From NCBI GenBank assembly GCA_037951105.1, contig JBAMJV010008344.1, positions 1-64,000 on the forward strand: a stretch of 64,000 nt of DNA, given 5' to 3'. The first letter of the stretch is position 1, and the number at the start of each line of letters is the position of its first letter. The notes beneath the pieces are model-generated. The model saw only the letters and a list, made by a program, of their open reading frames with translations. It was not told the DNA's origin and made no database searches. A program made the translations under genes and the position numbers. This stretch comes from Echinarachnius parma (Eukaryota; Echinodermata; Echinoidea; Clypeasteroida; Echinarachniidae). Shown in pieces: positions 45,060 through 58,200 of the stretch.

Positions 45060-46030
45060 CATTACATTCAGGAACATTACGTTTTCATGCCGGGTATTTT
45101 TCACTGAGCATTTGTCGCTATTTTTTTGTAAGTATAATTACGTTCTCAGAACCTGTGAGGCTGTGAGAGATGACACAAAATTTTCCAAGGCTGTTTGTCT
45201 CGAAGTTGGCTTCAAGGATGGTGAGTGCATTGGGGCGTGCCAGAGCATTTGTCAACGAGCTAATACCACCGGATCAAGACGAGAAACTCACGCTGTGAGA
45301 AATTGTTTTAAAAATCCTAGCCGGATCATTTGTCACAGAGTACATGTCGCGGGGCAATTGTGGCTATTTTTGGTAATTTGGGAGAATAATTAATAAGATG
45401 GCAAACTCCCGATGTGAGAAATTGTAAACAAAATCCTAGCCGGATCATTATATTTTGTCACTGAGTACATGTTGCGGAACAATTGTTGCTATTTTCAGAG
45501 CACATGTCCTCGGGAACCATTTCAAGATAGGATACTGATAAGAAATGACGCAAAATTGTTCAAGTCTGTTTGTCTGGAGGTGGGCTTCAAGGACGGTGAG
45601 TGCATTGGGGCGTACCGGAGCATTTGTCACGGAGTAAATGTCACTATTTTTTAAGCATAAAAAAAACAATTAATGTTCTCGGAACTGTATCAAGACGGGA
45701 CATTCAGGCTGTGAGAAATAATGCAAAATTGTCCAAGGCTGTTGGTCTGGAGCTGGGCTTCGAGGACGGTGAGTGCATTGAGGGGCGCTGGAGCATCTGT
45801 CACCGAGCAAATACCACTGGATCAAGATGGGAAACTCACGCTGTGAGAAATTGTAACAAAAAAATCCTAGCCGCGTCATTTGTCACGGAGTAAATGACGC
45901 GGAGCAATTGGGGCTATTTTTTGGAGTATAATCACATTCTCGGGACCTTATCAAGAAGGGATAAGGGATAAGGCTGTGGGAGATGAGTGCGTTGGGGCGT
46001 ACCAGAGCATTTGTTGCCGAGTAAATGTCC
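45060..46030 (-). pseudogene. Tandem array of decayed SEA exon 3 copies
   Basis: The core (plus-strand GGTGAGTGCATTGGGGCG) is found at about 45217, 45592, 45767 and, truncated, 45983, against 46169 in the intact exon. Spacings are 375, 175, 216 and 186 bp, so a unit near 187 bp with one copy lost or worn between the first two. On the minus strand, PNALTVLE-like peptide similarity persists. Intervening intron (GAGCATAATTACGTTCTC) is repeated too. Confidence 0.75.
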
Positions 46031-46090
46031 CGGGGCAATTGTCGCTATTTTTCGGTAATTTGGGAGCATAATTACGTTCTCTGGACCGTA

Positions 46091-46247
46091 TCAAGAAGCA
46101 ATAATCAGCGGGCTGTGGGAGATGACGCGAAATTTCCCAAGACTGTGGTTCTGGAGCTGTTCTTCAAGGACGGTGTGTGCGTTGGGGCGTACCGTGGCGT
46201 CCACCTCACTGACGCGGACCTCGAACGATATCCCAACTTGGCGGTTG
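46091..46247 (-). CDS. SEA exon 3 (end of the domain); 3' boundary uncertain
   Basis: Minus strand: two in-frame acceptors 6 nt apart (after 46254 or 46248), phase 2 entry matching the previous exon. It encodes NRQVGISFEVRVSEVDATV, then PNAHTVLEEQLQN and GKFRVIS, a plausible last SEA strand and helix. The frame runs to TGA at 46091-46093; either this is the protein end or a donor inside was missed. Degenerate copies follow at 45.1-46.0 kb. Confidence 0.5.
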
Positions 46248-49200
46248 CTGTTACTGTAACAATATGCACACACAAATAAAAAATCAAAAATCAAAAATCA
46301 AGAATTAATTCATCTGACTGGATCACAGCCTGTTTTTTTCCTGTATGCACTTGCCCACTTGCCCGGGGCGAGTAAATATTTATTTCCGGCAATTAAAGGT
46401 GCACCTGTAAAGTGTCTAACTCCACAAAAATTAATTTGAGTTTCCACATTTCTTGTCTACCGTGTTGTTTGGCTTATAGGTAAGAGAAGAATAAAATAGG
46501 GTTAGATTTTTTCAAATGCCCCTTTGAAAATCATTGAAAATTATTCAGCTCAAGAGCGTCAATGAACGGTCATAAACCTCATACACGTTATACAGTAATT
46601 TGTTGTAAAAGCTTACGCAAGTTTTCGCCTTTTTAACCAGGAAAGCAGTGTTCTTTTTCAATGAAACTTTCACACATCATTCGGACATATCTTACAATGA
46701 TTTTGGTATAGGATTGAAGTCTCAAATGTCATTTTGGGCAATATCTGACACTTTACAGGTGCACCTTTAAACGACTGTTTAGTTTCCTTCCACGATTGGG
46801 CCACTAAATAATTGTTCATCTTCAAGAGAACAATTAAATTTCATACATGTAAATGTCATCTAGAAGTAAGAGGGCAAGTCAATTTTGTAATGGGGCGAGC
46901 AAAATGTAAACATTTATGATTTGACCTGCCCAAATGAGCCAGTACAGAAAAAAGTTAGTGTGGAAGCTTGCTGTATGATATATATACACACAGATAAAAA
47001 TGAGGAATAATCAAACGAGATCTTACCCTGTTTTTGTTATGTTTCTTTACCATACTGGACATTATCCAGGGGGGTGGTTCACAAAGATTCAAAGTTGAAC
47101 TTAACTCTTAAGTTGGACCTAACTGTTATGGAAAGCCATGAGTTTCTTTTTTAAATTGTTGAAACGTTTCTTTTGAAAAGGCATAAATATTGATAACATC
47201 AGTTCATTTTGTTATTATCAAGGAGCCTTGAAAAATAATTGATATACATTTTTGTCGGAAGTTTCAAATGCCTGAATGTTTTGCTTTTGAATAAGTTTTA
47301 TTTCAAGGCTACAAACGGCTTTCCATAATTTGTAAGTCCAACTTAGAGTTCAGTTCAATTTGAATCTTTATGATACACCCCCCTGGATTCATACAGAGCA
47401 TGGAAAACCTAGACAGTCATTGAATTTGACTTTTGTGCTCTCCCAGCAATGAAAATCAGGGAAAGTATAAAATTATCTCATGGGTAAATTTTATCTGCAT
47501 TTCTTTAATAACTGAAATAAAAATCAAGATTTGTTGGAGAACTTACATGTACTTTGTAACAAAAAACTGAAAGAAGTCAGGAGAACCTTGATTATGTACA
47601 TGTAAAGTGGTGAAAAGTCATGGAATTTTTGCTGTACAGGGGGTTGTTGCATAAAGAGTTGCGTTTACTTGCAAGTTAGAAAATGCGCCTAAAAGCACAC
47701 TTTTTATTAGCTTAAGTGCACATGTTTTCTGATTTGCAATCAAACACAACTTTGCGATTAATCGCAACTGTTTATGCAACACCCTTGGTCATGGAAAGTT
47801 GGGAAATTTGACTTGAAAATATTTAAGTGTATGAAACCTGTCATTTACATTGTGTGAATGGAAAAGTTTCATGTAACGGGGCCTAAACACCACCTCAACT
47901 GTACAATGCGACTCCATCATTCAGCGTCCTATATCTGTATATGACTTTGGTGGCCCTAAGCTTACAGGGGACTACCACGCAAAAAACAACGCAGGCTTAT
48001 ATGGTTTGGTACCATTGTTTGATATGAAATATATGTGCAACACTTTGCAAAGCGTTTCGTAACTCATAAACAATACAATCACCGAAACTTACTGAAACAA
48101 CGGGGCCTCATGGTTCCGCATGCGCCAATTCTATACATGCGTACCTTTGGAGACAATAGAAGCATGGTAGACACGTACATGTACGTCCTAGACAATAGAT
48201 AGTCTTCTTCTGCAGACCCATGAGTACAGACCTTGCTTTAGCATGGCAATGACTTTTTCAATTATATAATTTGTCTGGAAACCTATTTTTCCCGAACTTG
48301 TTGGTGGAATGGACGACTGAAACTTTTACCTTTCATTTCTAGGAATATTATGCGTGGGTGTTGGTTCCCTATAATTGCAGTTGCCCATGACCAGCGAATC
48401 AGTCCCTGCATTAAAAGGTACCGCCAACCCCAAATAATATTCTAATTAATGAAAGGTAACATCTTTAGTAGTCATCAACAAGTTCAGAAAAATATGTTTC
48501 CATAAAAAAATATATAATTGGAAAATGCATCACTATTCTAAAGCATGCGTTCATGGGTCTGCATTTACGAAGACTTCCTTTGTTCAGAGTGAACGAATCA
48601 TCCGGGATTCTATTATCTCCAAACGTACGCGTGAATAGCATTGGCGCACTAGCAAACGTTTGGACCGGGAAATAGTAGTGGTTCCTTAAGTGGTGGTAAT
48701 TAATTGCTTTGTTTATGAATAACACAACCCTTTGCAAACTGTTGGGTATCTATACTTCGCACAAAAAGTTCCGCAATCGAGGTTTGCGCTTTACTAACTT
48801 TACTATTAGGTTATTACCATTCATAAATTTGGTATCATTAAAAAGCGTGAACTCTCCCCTTTACATTGATATTACATTTGCTATGAGTATTTTATCATGG
48901 AATGTGCATTGCATCCAAATGTAGGGCAAAGTCAAAAGTGAAATGTTGCAAAATGCACTAATTTTGTCAACAAAGGGCCTTCCTTTTGTTTGAAGATTAA
49001 AACGTGGCTTAAATGCCTATTACGTTATTACCATTCATAAATTTGGTATCATTGGAAAGCGTGAATCCTCCTCTTTACATTGATATAACATTTGCTATGG
49101 ATATTTTATCATGGAATGTGCATTACATCCGAATGTAGGGCAAAGTAAAAAATGAAATGTTGCAAAATGCACTGATTTTGTCAACAGTGGGATTTCCTTT

Positions 49201-52200
49201 TGTTTGAAGATTAAAACGTGGCTTGAATGCATGCCCACCTCACCCCCATTCAAGCCAAGGAAGGCACACTGTTGACAAGATCAGTGCATTTTGCAACATT
49301 TCACTTTTGACTTTGCCCTACATTTGGATGCAACGCACATTCCATGATAAAATATAAATAGCAAATGTTATATCAACTAGCAAATTACCCGTCACCAGAT
49401 CTTTGAGTAAGGAAATGTATGTTGTATATAAATTTATTTTTATTTATTCATTTATTTTTTTTAATCTGTCTTGTAAAAAATTGGGTCAATTAAAGGGAAA
49501 GTTGAGTTTTGGTAGAGAGGGCGCTACACATGATAATTTTTTTGGGAGATAACGCAAAACTGAGTGTAAAATTTGAAAGAGCATAATATTTTAATGACAG
49601 AATAAAGTTTATTTGATGAAAATCGGTTCAGAAACGGCTGAAATATCCATAAATATAACAATTTGTAATAAACCTGGGGCCCCAGGTTTATTAGAGAATT
49701 AACGAAAGGGAAAGTCTGGCAGCTACCATAGTCTACCTCTACGTGCGCGCATTAAACGTAGTTTTTAGTACAGGGCGCTCTTCGCAGTGCAATCTTCGTC
49801 TTCGTAGTGCCTCGTAGTACTGCGAAGACATGCTCTTCGCGGTGCTTCGTAAGGGTATCGTAGTGCTTCGTAGTGTGCTTAGCAGTGCTTCGCAGTGCTT
49901 CGCAGTGCTTCGCAGTGCTTCGCAGTGCTTCGCAGTGCTTCGCAGTGCTTCGCAGTGCCTAGTACTGATCCTTGGCGATTAGTAGGACCCGCTTTATGGT
50001 ATATAAAAACCAATTTAAAAGTGGTTAAGAATCATTTTAAAACTTGGTTTATACAAAGAAAACAATATTTCTCAACATCTGATACGCATGAAATCCAACA
50101 AATATAAGCAAGTATTTTAAATAAATGTATTAAACATCACGTCGAATACAATCCAGAATTCATACACGAAATATAGGATTATGGGACCGAACGGCGCTTG
50201 GAATTGGTGCATCATTCCCGGCCCGACGGAGGCGGTCTAGACTCTAATACACTCGTGAGACTTGGTGTACACGGTACATGTGACTGGGTATAGGCAGAAT
50301 CGGGACAGAAACACTCCCGTCAATCAGTCATTTCCTTCCTTATTCCAAAAAAAATAATTATACTGTTGTACTCACCAGATGTGATTGATTTTCTCACCTA
50401 ACTTTGCAGATCGTTCAGGATTCCCCGGTCAAAATATCGCGTCATGTTGGCCCTAGATATCCCAGTTTTTAAAATGGGAATGTTCGCACATCCGTCTATT
50501 GTACTGTACACGTCCATCCCGTATCACTTTACACGTGCAAATGACGTTCCCTATATATACAGCACATGAGCTGTACGTACACAACATACGATCTTGTTTT
50601 GGTCGGAAGCCAACAATTCGCAAGCAAATTACGATAGTCTTAATTCAGGCGCACACAGCGGCACACGTGTTATTTCCGATTTGACAGGCATACGATAATG
50701 TGTGTAAGTAATTTACAACGTATCGATTCCAGGCTGAACAAAGACTACATAATGAAAGGTCATTTCAGCAACACACTTTTCACGGTACTTCCGTCGCAAG
50801 CATGTGCGATGATCAGCGCTCGACGCGACTGCATGGCAAATGAACGTGGAATATTGGCCGATTCATAACTGACCACTGGTCAAACTGACCCCGACCTGAC
50901 CCAGACCACAAACCTCTATGGGTCATCACCAATCACTACCCAAAGTTTGATGTTGGTGCCTCAATGCACTACGAAATGCATAGATGGACAGACAGACATA
51001 CAGACAGACATACAGACAGACAGACATACATACGTAATCGGCTACTTTAGTATAGTAGATATGAAGGGGAGAATTCACGCTTTCCAATGATACCAAATTT
51101 ATGAATGGTAATAGCGTAATAGAAAAGTTATTAATGCGCAAACCTCGATTGCGGAACTTTTTGTGCGTAGTATATTTGGTATCACAAAACGGTACCAAAA
51201 CATATATAATGACACGTCGTTCTCTACGCGTCGACCAATTACCTACCTCAGCTGTACAATGCTGACTCCATCGTACAGCGCACTAAAGTCAGTGCCGTCA
51301 TAAAATGTCTTCATCTGTGTAGGATGGACAATAAACGATAAAAACAAGATTTTAAAAACTGAAGTAATCATAAGAATACATTATCTGGTCATGATAACTA
51401 CCAGTACCGCACACAATTCTCATCCAAGATCTTGCAAACAACACAATTAAAGGGATAGTTGAGTTTTGGTAGAGAGGGCGCTACACAAAATAATTTTTTG
51501 TGAGATAATGAAAAAATGAGTGTCAAATTTGAAAGAGCATAATATTCTAATGGCAGAATAAAATGTATTTGATCAAAATCGGTTCAGAAACGGCTGAAAT
51601 ATCCATAAACATATCCATTTGTAATAAATGTGGGGCCCCACAAGTATTCAATAATTTTTAACCAGCCGTTAAAATTTGTTTTAAAAATGCTTCCTCTTTT
51701 CAAAAATTTTCAAAAGAGGTTTTTAGATAGTTGTTGATTATCTCTCTATCTAATAACTTTTTCAACAAAACATCACATGCACAATATTTAATTTAAAATG
51801 GATTAAACAAAAGCGGTTTTTTAAGCGCCCTCTTTAGTTTAAACACCTCTTTTTGACTTATAACAGGCTTTTACTTAGTCATTTGTAATTTTTTAATTCT
51901 TTTTGAGCATGGTGGAGTTATGTAATGGTGCAGGTTTTGGTTACTAAAATTCAGTTTGACTAAATCTGTACTCTCTCTACCAGAACTCAATTATCCCTTT
52001 AACTACACCAATTACGCCAATATTTTGGTTAATCTCCAAAGGATTCCTGGTTATGGCAAGCCATTGTTACACAAACCAGCTATGAGCAGCCATCACAAAG
52101 CACTTAATACAAACAAAAATAGAAAAGAGTTCAAGCTGATAGTGTGTTGTTTGAACAGACTACAGCCCTCCGCACACAGAGCCGACTTGACCCGATCCGA

Positions 52201-55200
52201 CTGGTTTTCAGTCCGTTCAGTTCAGAATATGTTGCCACAGGACTCCTGTTGCCACAGGACTCCTGGTCAAGAGCCAGTCGGAGATCATTCGAGGCCGATT
52301 CAACATGTTTAAACGACTACGACTGAGCAAAACCGACTCTAGCCTGACTGAAAACCAGTCGGATTGGGTCAAGTCGGTTGTGTGAGCGGAGGGCTTAATG
52401 TAGCAAGTTTTATGCGGCAAGCACGGTCAGGTCGCATACGAAGATGTAGCATAGACTTTCTGCTTTTTTGAAGGGTGTAATTGCTTAAAAATAAAACTAT
52501 TTAAAACTAACAATTACAACAGAAGCAAGTAAAACACTGCTAACACGTGCTTGTAACAAAAACATGTACTGTAACTGTAGACTCACTGCGTTGGTGAAGT
52601 TTTTCTTAAAAATTAGGAACGCAGCATTGGACGGGTCCTCTGTCCCAAGGTGTAATTGGTCAGAATAAAACTATTTAAAATTAGCAGTTACAATTGTAGC
52701 AAGTAATACGCTGCTAAACACGTTCTTGTTGAATGAATATGCAACTGTAAACTTACCGCTTCGGTGAAGTTTTTCTTCAAAGTTAGGAACGCAGCACTGG
52801 ACGGTTCATCTAGTCCCACGGTGTAGTTCTCGGTGGTCAGCATATCACCATGGATCAGCTTGCCCGGATACGGTGTAGTAGTGGGAACTGAAAAGAAACG
52901 AAAAGGAGTACCGTATTTGTCGGTGTATTAACCGGACCTTTTTTCAAAAAAAAAAAAAAAAAAAAAAGGGTGCGGTTAATACACGGGTGCGGCTAATACC
53001 GTATTAACCGCACTTTAAAAAAAAAAAAGGGGGGTGCGGTTAATACACCGGAGCAGTTAATACACCGACAAATACGGTAAACAAAATATACATATAGCAG
53101 GGCTCTACGCTCACACTGGCCCGCTGGCCCGGGGCCAGTGAGATTGCATTTTGGGCCAGCAAAAATGTATAAAAGTCATTTTTCGACCCAACATTTACAA
53201 AATTAGAAAAATATTGTTTTCTTCCATGTTATTCTTCATCTATAATCACACATTTGATCAGGAAAGAGTGATATTTTTAATAGTAAATGTTCAATACTCG
53301 GTAAATAAAATGTCGGTGCTAGTAAATTTTCTTTCGGGCCACCATACCTTGTTGTATTCGTATTAACAATAAAATCATGGGACCGGTTTCGGTTTTTCAA
53401 ATTTCCCTTTCGTTACAAAGATATGTACGATCAAAGTATTCAGATAAGAAAAACTCCCCCGGAGTTTTGAAACCGTGTACAAAGTGAGTGCAGTGAGTTA
53501 GTGAATATCACTTTGCATTTTCGCTCATTACTTGGCCAGGCAATGTCCATTTGACTTGAAATTTTCATACAATACCCTGTGGACATATGATATAACAATA
53601 TACATTGCATCAACCCTTCATTGCTTTTTGCACATGTCAACAAAGTTACTAGATCCCTTTAACTTGAATTGTAGAACTTTTTATGAGGGGTTTAGCCCAT
53701 CAATATTTATATATCTAGATAGAAATAAGGTTATATTGCCTTTGGACTATAATTTAAGAAGTATGCACTTATAATAGGCCCACTAAATGTTTGCACATAT
53801 GTTAGTATGGATTATTTCATTTTATGAAAAGGAAAAATAAAGCAATATTTCATTTGTGGTGTTATGATACAATCAATCAATCAATCAATAAATTTTGGTT
53901 TATTAAACAAAAATACTGAGTAAAAAGTCTGAAGACTAAACAAGTCAGTTTACAATGTAAAATGCATTACAAAATATAACAAGGTAAAATACATGGATAA
54001 ATTAAATCATTAATAAGTAAAAATAGAAACTTGATATCGCCTACTAAATCAAATTGCAATGTTAAAAACAAAAGAAGTTCAGCAAGAAATAGCAAATTAT
54101 ATCCTTTACAGTTTACCTAATGATACTATAATAATCAACAAAGTACTAAATAAAATATTTAGGGTTCTACCAATTAAAAGTGAGAAAAGTATGTAAAGTC
54201 ATACAATGTATTTAAAGGGACTTAGTAACATTGTCCAAATCCTCAAAATAAAATTGTCTAGCGGTTCCATCATACCTTGTTGTATTCGTATTAACAATAA
54301 AATCATGGGACCGGTTTTGGTTTTTAAATTTCCCTTTCGTTACAAAAATATGTACGATTGAAGTATTCAGATAAGAAAAACTCCCAGAGTTTTTCTTACC
54401 GTGTACAAAGTGAGTGCAGTGAGTTAGTAAATATCACTTTGCATTTTCGCTCATAGCTTGGCCATGCAATGTCCATTTGACTTGAAATTTTCACACAATA
54501 CCCTTTGGACATATGAGATAACAACAATATACATTGCATCAACCCTTCATCATTTTTTGCACACGTGTCAACAAAGTTACTCGATCCCTTTAAAGCTTAA
54601 ACCATCAGTACCAACGAAGATGATGAGTGCTATAAATAACAAGTAAGAATCAAAAGCCAAGAGGTGAGTTAATAAAACATAAACAGTCCAAAATATGAGC
54701 AAGAACAAAATACTATGAAGAATAAAAAGTTTTTTATTTTTAAAATATACCACAAATAATTATACATAATTCTATCATTGCCAGTGAAGGCATAATGACA
54801 ATGTATTCAAATTTACCACTAAATAATAACATATTAATACAATTACAATTATTTTGGTTAATAAAATATAGTATTATAATAGATACTTGCAGTAAAAAAT
54901 GAACTATAATTCTGTTCAAAGGAAATGATTGTTAGTACAATATTTATATTTGCTTTATAATGTATATAACTCCACGAAACGAATGTATTTATATTTTAGT
55001 ATAAATGTAGTAGAATTAGGTTATTGAAAAAATATTGGGATAATTATTCATAGCGGTGCCATTGCATTTCATTTTTATATTTTGAAAATTAATCATAAAG
55101 AGTAATCAAATTGGCAATCATAGTCACCTTTGATTAATTGCCATCAAACCATACCAACTACAACAATATGAATTGGTCAAAATAAGCTTTAAAAATTCAT

Positions 55201-58200
55201 TTTTAGCGACTAAATTGTCAATGATGTTGCAATTTTGAAAGGATTTCTCATTTCTACGTATGACGTTCAAATAAACGTAACTCTCATACGAAAAATAGTA
55301 ATACTACCGTATTTGCGGGTGTATTAACCGCACTGTAATGTTAGTGTGTAAGGATGCAGTGAGTCTCGTAGTTGGGAGTATAACTGATAAATTAGTATAA
55401 ACTATTTATACAGAAGTAGTTGTGGTTATAACAAAGAGGTAACAATCATATAATTTACGACTTACGACTGGTTGTAGCGACAGAAGGATGAGATGAAGGA
55501 AAGAGAGGGGTGGACACAGCAGGGGGTTGGTCTAGTAGAGGAATATGAGATGGTGTGAATCCTGCACTGGGTAACCTCGCTGGTCATAAGGACCGCTAGT
55601 CATAAGGACCGCTATTCATAACGTGTAACTTCCTATACGTGAAGGACCGCTTATTCATGAAAGGAAAAGGGAGTCACTATTCATTTAGACATGAGGTATA
55701 TGAAGTTACACGTTATGAATAGCGGTCCTTATGACATGAGGTATATGAAGTTACATATAATGAATAGCGGGCTTTATGACATGAGGTATATGAAGTTACA
55801 CGTTATGAATAGCGGGCTTTATGACATGAGGTATATGAAGTTACACGTTATGAATAGCGGTCCTTATGACATGAGGTATATGAAGTTACACGTTATGAAT
55901 AGCGGGCTTTATGACATGAGGTATATGAAGTTACACGTTATGAATAGCGGTCCTTATGACATGAGGTATATGAAGTTACACGTTATGAATAGCGGGCTTT
56001 ATGACATGAGGTATATGAAGTTACACGTTATGAATAGCGGGCTTTATGACATGAGGTATATGAAGTTACACGTTATGAATAGCGGGCTTTATGACATGAG
56101 GTATATGAAGTTACACGTTATGAATAGCGGGCTTTATGACATGAGGTATATGAAGTTACACGTTATGAATAGCGGGCTTTATGACATGAGGTATATGAAG
56201 TTACACGTTATGAATAGCGGGCTTTATGACATGAGGTATATGAAGTTACACGTTATGAATAGCGGGCTTTATGACATGAGGTATATGAAGTTACACGTTA
56301 TGAATAGCGGGCTTTATGACTTGCTAGCGGACCCCAATTACACAGGATGTGGAAATTACACACACTTTTTTACATACAGAAGAAATTGCCAAGAGGGAGG
56401 AGCGGTTAATACACAAGAGATAGAGAAACATATTTCATGAAAATATTACATATGGCTATAATATAATTTTATGTGGAGTAAAAAGTTTGATAGGCTTTTT
56501 TGTTAAGTGAATTATGCTAGACAATCACAAACAAGTATGTGGCTTGTGTTGTTTTGTGTACCAACAGTTTACAAAAAGTTATAGGGAAAAACATGGGATG
56601 TGTTTAATTAGTTTGATAATGTTGCAAAGATTTCCAGCAGTTTTATAATCTAAAAAAAATTTGTTTCCCCCTTCAATGACAGCCTAAAGTTAGGGGTGCG
56701 CTTAATTAATACACAGGTGCAGTTTATACACAGCAAATATGGTAATTGTCTGTGTGCAATGCATTCGCAAGATTGCACCGAACATCCGCTTTATGAATCC
56801 GAACTACCATTAAAGGGACAGGCCCTCTTTTACAAAAACGTCTGAACAGTTTCCAGTAGACGGATGGGGATGAATGTAACACACACAAACAAAATCAGAT
56901 CGAACAGCCCTGTAATTTGGATTCTACGAATGAAAAACGAATGCGTCCCTCCATCAAACTATATATCGGTCAATGAAGGAGTTTAACTGATTTAGTATAA
57001 TATTACAACAATATTGTACTTATTCTAGGTATTGTGAAGCCGACAGTTGTAAAGGTATGTCACGGAAAAAGATCTCAACCAGAACGTCAATGACGTAGCG
57101 CTCATCCGGCATCTCGCAACATCAAATATCGCAAATTTCATGTGGTACACTTTTCAACTGGTCAAAAAATAAAAATTTGATGCCCTGGAAGGGACATAAA
57201 AATAAAAAAAAATAAAAAATTAGAGTGAAAAAAATATAAATTTGACGCCCCGGGAGGGACATGGGGAAAAAAAAATTAAAATAAAAAAATATATAAATAA
57301 ATAAATAAAAATAAAAAATAAAAAATAAAAAAATAAATAAAATAAAAAAAGAAGAACAATTGTTTGTTTTAAATAAAAAAATAAATAAAAAAATAAAAAA
57401 TAAATAAATAAAAAATAAAAAAAAAAATAAAAAAATAAATACAAATAAAAAATAAATGAATGAATTAATTTTTAGAAAAAAAAAAAATAAATAAATAAAT
57501 AAATAAATAAATGAAGAAAAAAAATAAATGAAAAAAAAAAAAAAAAAAAAAAATTACCATAATGAATTAATGGAGAAAAATGTCAAAATTCTGTGTACAA
57601 GTTTAGTGTACCAAAAATAGCTCTACCAGATAAAGCAAACCAAATCAAAATCGGTCGAGAAATGAAGAAGAAGTATTTTTTGTGATTTCGAATAAATTTG
57701 CATAAATTACCATAGATAATGAATTTCATGATTCTGTGTAGAAGTTTTAAATCCCCCTCCTAGCCCTATTATAGAATGGGTTGATAAATCCCTGCAATCT
57801 GATTGGTTGAGAGCAAAATTTGTGCAGACAATTAATTGTACTGGATGCATGAAAAGTCATGCGTCCGGGAAAGAAATCATGCGTCCGGTAAAAATTTCAT
57901 GCGTCCGGTAAAAATTGCATGCGTCCGGTAAAAAATTTCATGCATCCGGTAAAAATTGCATGCGTCCGGTAAAAAATTTCATGCGTCCGGTAAAAAATTT
58001 CATGCGTCCGGTAAAATTATTTCATGCATCCGGTAATTTTTCTAATTTTTAATTTTTTGACTTTTTTGGGGGCGTAACAATGCCCATTCTATAAAACAGA
58101 TGATGCGCAAGTTTATTTCGTGGGTCGGTGGAATTGTTTGCACGCGGTAACTATGGAAACTAGTCTAAACCCACTCGGCTTCGCCTCGTGGGTTTAACAG

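Noticed and set aside
45022..46279. Plus-strand proteins with a recurring LEVGFKDGECIG peptide
   Set aside because: The repeat is better explained by the minus-strand SEA exon 3 and its decayed copies, which have phase and splice support.
50382..50450. Possible further SEA exon with donor GTGAGT
   Set aside because: The only frame matching the required entry phase meets a stop before the donor.
55691..56440. 249-codon open frame
   Set aside because: It is the 45-bp satellite read in frame (45 is a multiple of 3); the peptide is a 15-residue repeat with no splice, start or domain support.
57220..57444. Phe/Leu-rich membrane-like frame
   Set aside because: Reverse strand of an AAATAAAT tract; compositional only.
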